A stretch of DNA of 64,000 nt from Limnanthes douglasii subsp. nivea (GCA_036936605.1 JAUPFV010000004.1:286234009-286298008), one strand, 5' to 3'. Positions 32,757 through 45,826 are shown, counted from the first letter of the stretch. Program-made: numbers and translations. The notes: generated from the sequence alone by a model not told the origin.

Positions 32757-33205
32757 ATCGGCCCTTCGGAAGGTTAAAATTAATTTTCTTAAGGATCCTA
32801 GGCTTCGAAAGGTTCGGGGATTAATTTAAATTCAAATATTATCGGCTCTCCGGAAGGTTCACGTTTGGGTTTAAATTAATCTTGAACGGGAGAAAATTAT
32901 TGAAAATGGTCTTTGTGCTGATTTTAATTTTAATTAGATGAAATCGGCCCTCTGGAAGGTTTCATCGGTACTTAGGATAAATTAAATCCAGTCTTACGAT
33001 TTTTTGATTTTAAGTAGGTGAAATCGGCGCTCCGGAAGGTCTCACTGGTACTTAAGAAAATCAAATTATGGTTATTTTAATATATGTAAATGACATCGGC
33101 CCTCCGGAAGGTCTCATTGGCAATTCGAAAATTAAAATAATGACCATAGTATTTTTCTCAAACTCATAAAATTTCATGTTAATTTGATTTGCCCTCCGGT
33201 ATCTA
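32757..33205 (+). repeat. Dispersed ATCGGCCCTCCGGAAGGT repeats in Copia leader
   Basis: Variants of CGGCCCTCCGGAAGGT begin at 32759, 32801 (degenerate), 32843, 32945, 33025 and 33097, plus a partial copy near 33191. Most copies are preceded by AT and three are followed by TCTCA/TTTCA and GGTACTTA-type words. Spacing is 42 to 102 bp. They lie between the primer-binding site and the gag start. Not a coding pattern, since spacing is not in multiples of three. Confidence 0.8.
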
Positions 33206-33317
33206 TTATCAAGGAATTTTATGTTTTACATGTATTTGTCATGTTTATGCATATGTTTTCAGTTATATGTCAAGATGCTAGATGTGCTTTGTGTTGTTTG
33301 TTCTTATTATAGTATTC

Positions 33318-34037
33318 ATGGGTTACAATTTGTTGGGGAATCGTCCCCCGACGTTGGATTGTTCGGACTTCCAGTTGTGGAAGGAAGAAATGTTGCTGTT
33401 TTTATCTGTACATGATTACGACTATGCATTGTTAACTCCCAAACCATCTCCCCTTAGTCCGGAAAGTACACCGGATGAAACTAAGGCTGATGAAAAGTGG
33501 GAAAGGTCAAATAAGTTATGCATGTCGCTCTTGTTACAGGGAATACAAGTAGCATTGCGTGGGGCTGTCCCTAAAGGTGTTACCACTGCCTCGGTCTTTC
33601 TCACGGAGATTGAGAAGGCCTTTGCCAAAAATGAAAAGGTAGAGATGCAGCGTTTGCTCATCGAGCTAGCTACCAAAAAGTATAATGGCAAAGGTAAAAT
33701 CCGGGAGCACATTCTGGGAATGTCGATGATTGGCTAAAAGTTAAAGGCAATCGGTTTAGACTTACCTGAGGAATACATAGTGGGATTCACATTTCATTCG
33801 CTGCCAAACCAGTTTAAGTATTTCCAGTCCACCTATAACTGCATGCGAGAAAAGTGTAATATCAATGAATTGATTTCCCACACTGCACGGGAGGAGGAAA
33901 GACTTAAAGCCACAGCGCTTGAGGCTAATGTGATTACATCACCAAATAAGGCAGGACCTAAGCGGAAGGCAGATGGCAAAGGACCGGGTCAAGGTTCGGT
34001 CAACAAGAAAGGTATAAGGCCCTGGACAAGTTCATAA
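33318..34037 (+). pseudogene. Copia gag, truncated
   Basis: Candidate ATG at 33318 (MGYNLLGNRPPTLD). The UBN2-type Copia gag core is visible: DFQLWKEEMLLFLSVHD, then EKWERSNKLCMSLLLQGIQV, GKIREHILGMS and QEEER-type (REEERLK) near the end. A stop at 33735-33737 (TAA) interrupts it. The frame then continues at 33738 through LPEEYIVGFTFHSLPNQF to a Lys-rich tail. The CCHC zinc knuckle expected next is missing, because the sequence jumps into integrase near 34010. Confidence 0.85.
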
Positions 34038-36555
34038 CTTTTAAGACCGAGGTTGAGAAACAACTTGGTAAAAGCATTAAGACCTTTAGATCTGACCGTG
34101 GTGGTGAATACTATGGTAGATATGACGGATCGGGTGAACAACATCCAGGACCCTTTGCACAGTACCTAGAGAAGTGTGGAATAGTCCTTCAATACACTAT
34201 GCATGGTTCACCTCGCATGAATGGTGTATCTGAGAGACGGAACCGAACACTAAAAGATATGGTTGGAAGCATGATAAGTCACTCATCCATTATCTCTCTG
34301 GGGGGAAGCCATAAAATATGTCGCTTATATACTCAATCGAGTACCCACAAAGGCTACTGTTAGGACTCCATACGAGCTTTGGAACGGGCGTAAACCTAAT
34401 TTAAAGCATCTGCATGAGTGGGGTTGTCCAGCTGAGGCGAGGCCTTACAAACCTCAAGAAAAGAAACTGGACCCAAAAACAGTTAGTTGTTTCTTCATAG
34501 GTTATTCCGAACATTCTAGAGGGTTTAAGTTTTATGATTCTCTCACTAGTACAATATTTGAGACAGGAACGGCCAAGTTTCTAGAGGATGTTAAGTTTGG
34601 GGGAAGAATAAGGGAACATATGTTGATTTTGAGGAAGAATCCATAAAGATTCATGAAGGTTTTAATAGGGATACTGAGATATCTGAAGATTGGGCGGTAA
34701 TGCCAATCATTTCGATCCCATCCTCAGATTAACACTGATGCTCCACTTGAGGGTTCTAACCAGGATACAGAGATTTAGGTAGAACAAGAGGAACCTCAAG
34801 ATAATCTTCCACAAGGGAATCAAAATGACATCGTTCATAATGATCAAACTCTACCTCCTCAAGAAGTGCAACAGGAGGAAATAGTGCCATTAAGAAGGTC
34901 CACTAGAGAAAGGAAAAGTACTATAGGTCCATAGTATATCTTCAGGAGCATGATGAGTTATGTGCTAAAACTGTAGATGATCCCTCATCCTACAAACAGG
35001 CCATGGCAAGCTCTGAATCTCAAAAGTGGATTGACGCTATGAAGGAAGAGTATAAATCAATGCAGGATAATGCGGTATGGGATCTTGTCCCATTACCTGA
35101 AGGGAAAAATGTAATTGGTTGTAAATGGGTTTACAAAACCAAATGCGATTCCCTGGGTAATGTAGAAAGACATAAAGCACGTCTTGTAGCGAAAGGTTAT
35201 ACTCAGCATGAAGGGATTGATTTTAAAGAAACTTTCGCTCTAGTATCGACGAAGGATTCCTTTAGAACAATCATGGTATTAGTTGCACATTTTGACATTG
35301 AGCTTCATCAGATGGATGTTAAGACCGCTTTTCTCAATGGTAATATTGAGGAAACGATCTACATGATGCAACCAGAACACTTTGTAGAAAGTAACTCAAA
35401 AGATCTGGTTTGCAGACTTAAGAAATCCATTTATGGGCTTAAACAAGCTTCTCGTCAATGGTATCACAAATTCCTTGAGGTGATAGTCGGTTATGACTTT
35501 GAGATCAACTCGGTTGAGGATTGTGTCTATCACAAGTTCAGTGGGAGTAATTTCATATTTCTTATATTATATGTGGATGACATATTGCTTGCCTCAAACA
35601 ATAAGGAATTGTTACACACTACAAAAGGATTTCTATCAGACAAGTTTGATATGAAGGATCTTGGTGATGCCAGTTTTGTGTTAGGAATCCAGATACATCG
35701 AGATCGTTCTCGTGGTATTCTTGGATTATCACAAAAAGTATACATTAAAAGTGTGTTACAACGTTACGGATTGGCAGATTGCAAACCCCTAAATAACCCT
35801 ATAACAAATGGTGACAGACTTATTCTGAGTCAATGTCCTAAGACAAAACTTGAGATTGAGGAAATGAAAATGGTCCCTTATGCTTCAGCAGTTGGGAGTT
35901 TAATGTATGCTCAAGTTTGTACTAGGCCGGACATTGCCTTTGCTGTAAACATGTTGGGGAGATATGTTAGTAACCCAGGAATGGATCACTGGAAAGCAGT
36001 TAAAAGAGTACTCTGATATCTGCAAGGAACAAAGGGGAACATGTTGACATATAGGAAGTCGGATAAACTGGAGATCATCGGGTATTCCGACTCGGATTTT
36101 GGTGGATGCGCAGACACATTAAAAAGCACGCCATGCAACATATTCTTATTGGCTGGGGGTGCAATATCTTGGAAAAGTGTAAAGCAAGCACTTATTGCAT
36201 CGTCCACCATGGCAGCAGAATTTGTTGCATGCTTTGAGGCATCAAACCAGGCACTATGGCTGCAGAATTTTGTTACTGGATTACGCATTGTGCAAGGGAT
36301 AGATGCCCTATGAGGTTATATTGCGATAACAATTCCGCAGTGCAGTACTCTAACAGCAACAGGAGCGCGTCTAAATCCAAACACATAAACATAAAGTTTT
36401 TGTCTGTTAAAGAAAGAGTACAGATGGGTCAGATAAGTATGGAGCACATCGGTACAAACTCCATGATAGCAGATCCCCTAATAAAGGCGGTTTTGCCTAA
36501 GCTTTTCCAGAGATACACCATCAGTATGGGTGTAGTTGATTTAGAGGATTGTTAG
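34010..36555 (+). pseudogene. Copia pol: integrase core (partial), RT, RNase H (broken)
   Basis: Integrase begins mid-core near 34014 (ALDKFITFKTEVEKQLGKSI) with FRSDRGGEYY and PRMNGVSERRNRTLKDM. It has frameshifts near 34300 and 34600. RT is open from 35003 to 36016 with NVIGCKWVYKTKC, QMDVKTAFLNG and YVDDILLAS, and ends in a TGA (36014-36016) where related copies have an Arg codon. RNase H follows (YSDSDFGGCADTLKS, GGAISWKSVKQ, then after a frameshift near 36290 LYCDNNSAVQYS and MEHIGTNSMIADPL) to TAG at 36555. No protease and no integrase zinc domain. Confidence 0.9.
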
Positions 36556-36938
36556 TTTCAGTGGGAGAGTTTGTAATAGGATCTGATGTTATATTTTGCA
36601 GTATTGTGCACATTAAAGTTTATTGCAATATATATATGCTTGGGAATATTTATTGATATTTGTACTGTATTGGATCTCCAAAAGTAGGAACTATTTAAGA
36701 GTAGATATGTACGATTACAAGCCATATTGCTCTTAGGCCACACTCCATAATTGGCCCAAGTAATTGATTGATAATGGTAATGTGATTACTGTTGCATCCT
36801 ATTGTTCACATTACGAGAAAGAGGTCTTTAGTCCTTTATTGTTATCAATCATGTACGGGGTTGTACCGTTTGCCCATTGACAATGAATATAGGGATCCCA
36901 TTAAAGTAGAATATGTATTCTTGAGTAGCATATGACGG

Positions 36939-36952
36939 TCCAAGTGGGAGAT
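36939..36952 (+). other. Polypurine tract before 3' LTR of Copia element
   Basis: TCCAAGTGGGAGAT just before TGTTGGAA, the usual plant Copia AAGTGGGAGAT tract. Confidence 0.85.
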
Positions 36953-37625
36953 TGTTGGAATATATTTATTTAATATATTTATAGACTAACAATTATTTGG
37001 ACCCACATGCTAAATAAACATATTCGATTATTGTCTTAAGGAACTCCAAATTAAAAGTAGTCGAGTTAATTATTTAATTAACTAAATTGGATCTATGGGT
37101 GAAAAGGCGTTATGGGCTCAAGTGTGGTAACCGGGTTGAATTTGGGCACTCTGATGAAGAGGGCTCAAATCTCAACATTTAAGCCTGAATTAATAAATCA
37201 GGGATATAAATTGAATTATCAATTTATAGGGTTATGGTCCCGGACACAAGGAAGTGATAAAGGATGGGCTTTACAATGTTGGGCTTCACATTGTAAAGTC
37301 TATAAATAAGGGGCTAGGTTTAGGTATTTCATCACTCTAAACCCTAATCAGAAATACGGCCGCTTCCTTAGTGTCTGGAAACTTTTCCTTCTTCTCTAAT
37401 TTGATTCTGCAGGTCTCTTAGTTTCATAAACGGAATCGCCGGAGAACGTGGAATCGCTAAAGAACGCAAAAGAACTCTAGAGAATACTAGATGGATAACA
37501 GCAGGCAAACCTGTAAGTATTCTTGATTTTCTGTTTCTTCTATAGATGAATCTAGCAAAAGGATTTTATTATTTTTCCGCAATTTGTTATATATTATTTG
37601 ATGCGATTTCGGATAATATATAACA
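36953..37625 (+). repeat. 3' LTR of Copia element (673 bp)
   Basis: Same length and termini as the 5' LTR; followed by TATCA. Confidence 0.95.
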
Positions 37626-37930
37626 TATCATAAATATATAACTGAGAAAATTTTGGATATTCTTCATCTGGTGGTATTAACGATCCCATAAAATGATGAA
37701 CTATGTTGTACCACTATTAATGAAAATATTAACTGTAACCCCCATCGAAGAGAATGCAAACATCAAATCATATACTCTTATATTTTTTTTATTTCTTTTC
37801 CTACTCTAATTATTATTTGGATTTAATAAATTATTCAAACAAATAGGAGTATGATCCTATAATATTAGTTTCGCTTTACCACCTAAACAATACCTACCAA
37901 ACTTATATTTATTTGTATTTGATTTGTCAT
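37626..37930 (-). pseudogene. Helitron Rep/helicase gene remnant (upstream piece)
   Basis: On the - strand: FGRYCLGGKAKLIL near 37900-37860, MFAFSSMGVTVNIFINSGT near 37755-37700, then PKFSQLYIYDTQ leading across the Copia insertion to NEVSNQL at 31180. This is the stretch that precedes the Rep domain in plant Helitron proteins. It confirms that one gene was split by the 6.4-kb Copia element. The N-terminus further up is not recognisable. Confidence 0.75.
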
Positions 37931-40900
37931 TAAGAGAGTCATTAAGCCAAAATAAAACACCGTAATACTCACAGTCAAAGTTTTTTTCTCAAAAATCTAC
38001 ACAGTATTCATCTTCTCATGACTATGAATAACATAATTTAAACAAAAACAAAACTAAATATATTAAATAAATACTTATGAAAATATATAATATTTTCAAA
38101 TAAAAAAAATAGTCCAATATATCTGCATCAAACAATCCAAAAAATATAATATTCGTATCTAAAAAACAAATAAAAAAATCTACATAATAAAATAATGTCA
38201 TAAGCTTTATAAAAAAAATATATATATGTAATGACTCTAAAAGAACTACTCACTAAGCGGTATATATAAAAGACTAACCATTTTAAACAAAGGAAAAGAA
38301 AATTCATGTCACACTAACAAATAAATGTGATTAATTATAATAATAATAAAAGCAACTCATGCTAATAAATTCGATTAATTATATACATCGTATTTGTAAT
38401 ATTATTATTGCAGGTTTAAAATGTATATCTTGAAAGTAGGGTTTATAAAATATAAATAAAACTATACTGAAAAATGTACATGTATTGAATTATATATATA
38501 TATATAACGTTTTATATTTTATGATAAAAATTTCACATTCGGAACTTAAAGTTTTGGGTTAAAATCAGAATATATATATAAAAATAAATCTTATACCATT
38601 TAGTAGCTATGAAAGAAAATATAACCTTCAAATAAATAAATAAAACTAAATTAAAATACTTAATAATTTATTATTTGATGTGAAAGTTTCAAAATTCGTT
38701 GTGCGAAAGTTTCAAAATTCGTTGTAACAAATTTAAATATTCTTTTATTTATCATGTAACATCTTTTAAAGTTTATTATAGTAATTATATAACATAATTC
38801 ATATTCTATATTTAGAAAGCTTATTGATGACGGCTAATGTCGAAAGAAAGTCTTCGGCTGTTAAAAATAAAAAAATAAAAAAATAAAACGTTAGATATAT
38901 AAATCTTAAACCTAGGTTAGAGTATAAAAGACTTAAAAACAATCTCAAATTTGATTTAAAAACTTGACGACAAAAGTAAGATTTGAAAGCCTTTTATGAA
39001 AGTGCTCGAAACCCTACGCCAAAATTATTGTTCATCACGGAATAAAATAAATCTCATCTTAATTTCAAAGTGATTGGAGCTGATTAAGTATTTTATTAAA
39101 TCTAACAAATATAGGAAAATATAGAAAATTAACGAAATCAGCTAAAAGATGGCCTAAACGGTGGATTTTCGGGCCTAAACTTGATCACAAGGCCCTTATG
39201 ATTCTTTCAAAAGTCGTTGAGATTCTCGACGCATTCGATTTAGTGGTCGCGTCGCTTAACTTGGATAACCGAGCCCAAAATAAAGTCACGTTTGTCAAAA
39301 AAAGTCATATAGTCATGGACTTGTGCAACTACATCACGTATATGAGAGAAATTCTTAAAATTCATTCTAACAAAACTATAACATATTTCATATTCCATAT
39401 TTACCAAGCTCATATGAAAGAAAAAACATACAATTTTTATCAACCTTAGAAAAAAGAAATGTGTATTTTCAAACAATTTATATGATATTTTCGTAATGCA
39501 TCTTAGGTTGTGTTTGATTTTATTGTTGTTGTTCTTTCATTTTCATTCTAAAAAACTTTGATTTGTACTAAAGAAAACTTCACTAACTAAAGACAGGGAT
39601 ACAATTTTCAAAATATATTTCAATTTACATAATAAAGACAGTGGCGTTAGTTATCAAATTTGTTTCAGTTTACATTATAATGACCAATGTCATTATGTAA
39701 CCCCTTAAATTCCAATCAATTTGTTTCGGATTGTCTTTCGATTTAACCTAGATCCAACCAAAATCCAATTGATTTCATTATATGTACAAAAGGTGATTTC
39801 AATAACATTTTAATGTCATATTACTATCGAAAATTTTGTTAACCAATAATTAAATCTAACTTATAGACTTGTAACTACAAATGATCTTACACTTTATAAC
39901 TTTATTCTTAACATAACAGCCATGCATTACCATAAAATTAACCTCAATTGGAGAGTGAAGCTTTTGTCCATCAATAACAATATCTTCAGTGTAATGGGAA
40001 TCAAAACCTCTATTCTCTTGAACTCTTAAAATCGACAAAGTTGGTTCGAACAAAAATGCAAGCAAATAGAGAATTACATACATGTTCTCCATAATGAAAA
40101 AATAGATATACATGTCAGTATGAAAAACCTAGACATATATAATAAACTAAATTAACTGACAAAATAACTTCATATATAGTAAAAATAACTAACAATTCAT
40201 AAGTTCAAGTTCCATCTTTTCATAGAGAAAAAGACTAGCAGCTGGAACTGCTCATGCTATCTACGGTTCACGAAATTGAATAGAATTATAACAAGAATTT
40301 ATTAAACCAAAATTATATCCTACTGTATAAGAATAGTTGTTACCTTACTGAATTATATTTTTAGTGAAATCCAATTAGAATATTTTATTTTTTTACTATT
40401 TCATATATTGCGGATTTTATTTAAATAAAAATAAAAATAAATTATATTGTTATTTGATGTAAAAAAACATAAATTACATGTTAAACAAAATTAAGTGATA
40501 TGCATCAAATCATTTTAAACTATCATATTACTATTATACGAAAGTTATATATACCAAATTAAATAATAAAAAATATTTCATATCCATCCATCACATTTAC
40601 CTAAAATAAATTACTTCAAGTTTAAATTAAATAATTGCATTAGTATAAAAATTCCATGATGAAAATACTTAAATTATAAGAATATACATGTGTGTCATTG
40701 ATCAATATATGAATTCTATTATATATTTATGAAATTAAATCTTTAAATAATGTTATACATAGAAATCAATTAGTTGGTAATTGATATATATTTAATATTT
40801 AAGATATTATACCTCATACACAATAAAAAAAGGTTATAGACATTTAATTTAGAGTAACCATGTTTTGTTAGAGCAACCATTGATTATGATTTGTATCATG

Positions 40901-43693
40901 CAACCACATGGAAGTCCGCGACAACTCATTCAAAATTCAAAAAGAGTTATCACCAATAATATCAAAAGCATGAACCATAAATTTCAGCTGTAAGTGCAAA
41001 GCCCTAGCTTAAATTGATCAGCCATTATACGTTGGCGATGACACGATAAGAGATGTAAGGTTGAATGTAACTGCCTAATTTTACTAGATCAAACACTAAA
41101 ACAAATATATACGAACAAATTCTAAGGGTCAATTGTGATCCTGACATACTTCTATCATGCTCTAAAAAATTTAAAAAACATATAATGTCAATTTATAAAA
41201 AATATATAATTATGTGTAATTGGTAATTCTAGCTTACCACAAGTTTTGATGTATGAACGTTAGCCAACGTTAGCCAATTAAGCCCCAAATCAACGTTCAT
41301 TGTAGTGATACACAAGCCCATCTTGTAAATATAATCCATCAATGTTAATAGTCACATTTAAACATATATACTAATAATTTGTGAACAATATATGAGGATG
41401 AGAGACTATAAAATCTTGAGTCGTTATTGATAAAACTAATTTATTATGACTTTATAGAGAATTACTGTGAGTTTTTCCGTAGCCTAAAGTACAATAAAGA
41501 ATAAATTCATCAACTTAGGTAATATAGTCGATGATAAAAAAATATGTGTTATATATATATAATACTTGAGTATATGCTTGATATAAAATTATATTTATCT
41601 CTTATAGTAGTAACTTCAACATTAGACTGACTTGTGGACTGGGAATAAGATGAATCGTGGTCTTGAAACTGGATATTAAGTTACATTGTGCTATGAAATT
41701 ATTGTATCGTCTTAAAGTTTAAGGTATCAATGGTTAGTGTTGCTTGAAGAAGGAGTCTGGTTGCTTGTAAATCTTCAACTACATTCTTAATTGATCAATA
41801 ATTAGTAACATTATTCAATAATAATAACTTAGAAATAGATTTTGCATAAAGAAATAATTGTTGTGGCCTATTCTTTTCCAAAATAGTCTTCCACGACTTG
41901 AAAGTCATCTTCAATCAACTTCTCAACTCCCTTGTAATCAACTCTGAATTAAAAAATAGATAAGAAACATGAGTAAATAATCTTATATATATATATACCA
42001 AACCAAGAAATAATGTTAGTTTATTGAGAATCGATGAAGTTAAGAAGATTTTAAATACCCAATTAAGGTTCAGAACTCATTGAGTAATAAAAACACAATC
42101 ATTCACCTTATGTACATTTAATAACACCTTATTCTGATTTCTACATGTATAAATGTTGTAGGATAACATTTAATTCACTAAGGTATTTCGTTTAAGTACT
42201 TAGTTCAATCAAAATGGAATTTTAAGGTTACAATGTGAGTTGCAAAGTGTTTATAACTTTCAGTAGTGTCATGCATTTCAAACCTTTCGTGAAATCTCGA
42301 GCGATATGACATTAATCAACTCATTTTTTTAAACAAACACTACCTCGTACTTTGTGTATGATTGTGTAATTTATGTTAATATAAAGGTACTCTTAGGTGT
42401 GACAATCTATAAGAAAATACTGCGACCTATATTAAGTATCAAAATTTCTACTCTATCTGAATATCCCAAGAAGATTGTATGACAACTGTGTATTTAGGCT
42501 GAGTAAGTTTTTTTACTTTCCCGTTCTTTTCTCATGGTTCATCACGCAGTCTTGTCGTTCATGTTTAATAATTGAACTCACCAAACCACAATTTATCTTA
42601 ATTGGATAATATTCTTATAGTTACACATAATGTTTCCAAACAAAATTATTGGTCAAAACTGGTCAGCATCGAATCTCTAAACTTCATAGAAGTTGGATCT
42701 CTAATCTCCTTCATTTTAATAATTTCACAACATGAAAATATAATATGCAAACTCTCATACTTTATTTGTTCTAAAAGTATCACACATGCATTTGTCAATT
42801 CCAACTCTTCTGAACTCTTATATTATATTTGATGTATCATTTCAACATTTACTTACACTTGGCATGAATCTTCGTAGTTATAATGGCTTTATATTGTTTA
42901 TAATGATGACATTTTCGCCATATGAAGTATAACTCTTTGCTTTTAGACAATAAAAAATAGATCATAGATCTCAACTTCCATCTGTTTTAATGTACATATA
43001 TTAGTGATTTTTTTTCCTTCAGGCTACATACCAGTTATAGCGCTACTCATGGTTCCCTTAAACAACCATAAATCATTTCAATTAGTCAAGTATTTGTAAT
43101 TATTGATAAAAAAATCTATGTCAACCGATTATTTTCAAGCAAAATAAAATGAGTAAATATATATCCAAAAAAACTTAAGAGACTACATATGTCCATATCG
43201 CAATCAAGTCTAAAAATCCATAAAGTGTAAGTATACTTTTATAATATTTAAGATTTTAAATAGTTAAAAGCATTGTTTTTCTTTTAGCATTATGTTTTAT
43301 CTTTTTTCAATATGTCAACTGCTTTGACTATGCTTATTATTATAGTTCTTCTTGTTTGAACAATCCAGTTCAGACTACTTGTTTGATTTTGTTTATGAAA
43401 ATCGATTTCGTTCATTATGTTTATAAGATGTCTCGACCACATAATATTGTTTTTGTTTGTTTTATCAATTGTTCTATCTATTTTATGTCATGCTTGTGTT
43501 GAATTTTGATGATTTTCATTCTCTTAGAAATGAAGTGAAATATTAATACTACAATATAAGATATTATTGCATGTTGTTTTTACTACCGAAAAAGTAAAAT
43601 GAAACTAATTTTGAGAGTAAATTTATAACATGTATGAGAGAAAATAAATAGATAATATACGGTTCTTCATATACTCCTAACCTTCTTCAATAT
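37931..43693. other. AT-rich gene-free DNA
   Basis: No gene or clear transposon recognised. A 22-bp tandem duplication (GAAAGTTTCAAAATTCGTTG unit) lies near 38685-38728, and an 11-bp duplication (GTTAGCCAAC) near 41257-41277. The - strand ORF 39856-40113 (85 codons) starts with a hydrophobic leader-like stretch (MENMYVILYLLAFLF). It has only three Cys residues and matches no family I know; I do not call it a gene. Confidence 0.5.
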
Positions 43694-43706
43694 TTTCTCC
43701 AAACTT

Positions 43707-43810
43707 TTTTTTCGAAGGGAACCCACAGTCGCTACTCAGAATGCAATGAGTCCGCACAGGGTAAACCCTCAGTCTGACGCAATAGCCTGCAAACCAATGC
43801 CAGAAGGTAC
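43707..43810 (-). mobile_element. SINE-like insertion (5'-truncated, Au-SINE-like 3' part)
   Basis: A 104-bp segment, GC-richer than its surroundings, flanked by an exact 13-bp direct repeat TTTCTCCAAACTT (43694-43706 and 43811-43823). On the - strand it reads GGGTTTACCCTGTGCGGACT, then GAGTAGCGACTGTGGGTTCC, and ends in a short A run. This resembles the 3' end of the widespread plant Au-type SINE as I remember it. The Pol III A/B boxes are missing, so it is probably a 5'-truncated copy. Confidence 0.6.
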
Positions 43811-43823
43811 TTTCTCCAAACTT

Positions 43824-45750
43824 GATTACTCAGTCAAAATATTTAATAAACCCTAAATTGGGTACTAAAAGCAGAAAAATCAATGGAAAAAAATTGAACG
43901 TTGATTAGATCTAGTAAAACAAAAATCTATTTTAAATAAATACCAACAAGAGAAAGAGTGGATAACTTATGTTATCTTAATCCATAACTGAACAAAAAGA
44001 AAACAAGAATGATAATTTTGGATATATATGTTCTTTTAATCTGAGTGAAACAACAACATTAAAAATATATGATAGATTTGGTTTTTTAATACCTAAGAAA
44101 GAAGAAAATAAAATGACTCTCACACGTATTAATATCGTGTCAAAAGCACGGTGAAGTAACGTGGTAAAATATTATCGTTCAATATAATAAAGATAAAAAC
44201 AATAAAAGACTCTCACTTGTATTAATAACCTATCAAAAGCCTTATGAAGTAACGTGGTAAACTATTAAAACAATTAAGACCAAACAAAAAGTCAAAAATA
44301 AAATATCAATAACACATTAAACCATTGTTCCATTAATATAATTGTAATATTTTCTATAATAAACTATTATAATTAAAAGTGTAACGATAATTTCTACTAC
44401 AATATATTTGATATAATTTTTAAAAAATTTGTCTCAATATAAATATAAACAAATTTGACATTCTTTTAATTATTTATGAGATATATTTGTAAATAATAAT
44501 AAGTTTATGCCTGCTATTGTATAGATTTTTTAAGAATTTAAGTTCAAATTAGATATATCAGTAGGAAGTTGAAGGCTGAATCAAATAGAATATAATACTA
44601 ACGTGTCAAGACTACCAATCTAAATAAAGTGATAATAAACCTTCAACAAGTTAATGAGTCTATGAACTGGGGGAGTTGTTCATCAAATAAACTACTACTA
44701 ACACGCACATCTAGGTTATCCCCAGTTTTATAGTAAAACCTTCAACCTATCATTTTCTCCAAAAATATATATTGGATCTGTTTGATATCAACTTATACTT
44801 TTGCTTAAAAGTATTCCCAATTTTTTTAATGCAGATCTAAACAAAAAGAAGCAAGAACATTGACAGAAAATGCATACATTGCCAGATGTTGAATGAAGAA
44901 TACGTAGTTGATTCATAGTTAGCCCTACTTTCTCTTTGATGAAGAGTTTTGGGAGTGATCGATGATATAGTGTATCGTTGTAGAATGAAATGGAGAAGAA
45001 AAATAAGAAAAACTCGAAAAGATGAAAAATGGAGCATTAAACCAATGAATCAATCCTGAATGCAATCATACATGTAAAATATAAACTTAAAAACTTTTGG
45101 TTGGACCATAAAAAATTATTAATAAAATAGGGTCCATAAATAAATAAAATTAATTATTAATATTAGTAAATATATATATATAAAAAAATATGATGGTAAT
45201 TATAAGCTAAATGAATCGTTATCTTAATTTAAATTATATATAATTTTTTAGCTCCGAAATTATCATTTGGATTTGTTTTTTAGACTCTCTATGTTGCCTT
45301 TCATTTCGTTATCATTATGTCTGTAGTTCTGTAATTCGATCTAAATCTGCTGATTGTATCTCCTCGAGATATGTCCCAGATTTTTTGTATGAATTATTTC
45401 ATATATTTAAAAAATTTGTACCAAAAAATATATAAAAATAATATTAAAGTTTAAGATTACTGAAAAAAGTTACTTGATTCGAGTTTTAATATATGATCAG
45501 GTCCAACGATAAAGTAAATTGTTAATAGTAACTTAAAAATAAGCGTTTATACGACGGATAATTAAACATAAGAAGCGGTTAACCGAGAAATATTATTGGA
45601 CACGTGTTTAGAAAACTCATTGTAAAATTGAAAGTTATTGTTTGGATGACAAAAATGTAAAAATAAAAAATAGTGCTTACCTAAAAAACGCAAAAAAAAA
45701 ACTTTTGTAACAAAACAAAATCGAATCCAAATATCATTTGATATCAAGGG
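43824..45750. other. AT-rich gene-free DNA upstream of FTSHI3
   Basis: No coding signal. The - strand ORF at 44837-45037 has no recognisable domain. Confidence 0.5.
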
Positions 45751-45756
45751 CCGTCT

Positions 45757-45826
45757 CTATCGGGTTAAGACCCATCTCCCTATCGAGTTAAGACCCATCA
45801 ACCTATCGAGTTAAGAAGGCCCATCT
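45757..45826 (+). promoter_or_regulatory. Three 23-bp repeats with GGCCCA motif upstream of FTSHI3
   Basis: CTATCG(G/A)GTTAAGACCCATC units start at 45757, 45780 and 45803. The last has an AG insertion that creates GGCCCAT, the site II-type motif (TGGGCY on the other strand) common in promoters of plant genes for organelle proteins. They lie 220-290 bp before the ATG. Regulatory role is inferred. Confidence 0.5.

Larger units (their letters stand above)
31188..37625 (+). mobile_element. Ty1/Copia LTR retrotransposon, complete ends, internally deleted
   Basis: 6438 bp: LTR 31188-31860, tRNA-iMet primer-binding site TGGTATCAGAGC at 31863-31874, a long leader, gag, partial integrase, RT, RNase H, purine tract and LTR 36953-37625, with TATCA duplication. 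By eye the LTRs differ at about 17 of 673 positions (about 97.5% identical). The nucleocapsid end of gag, the protease and the N-terminal part of integrase are missing, fused near 34010. The RT (NVIGCKWVYKTKC, YVDDILLAS) and gag (KWERSNKLCMSLL) look like the Ivana/Oryco-type Copia lineage, but lineage is tentative. Non-autonomous. Inserted in an old Helitron gene. Confidence 0.95.

Noticed and set aside
39856..40113. 85-codon - strand ORF with a hydrophobic N-terminus as a secreted peptide gene
   Set aside because: No family recognised, few Cys residues, AT-rich surroundings and no supporting context; random ORFs of this size are expected.
42602..42832. 76-codon + strand ORF
   Set aside because: No recognisable domain and low-complexity AT-rich composition.
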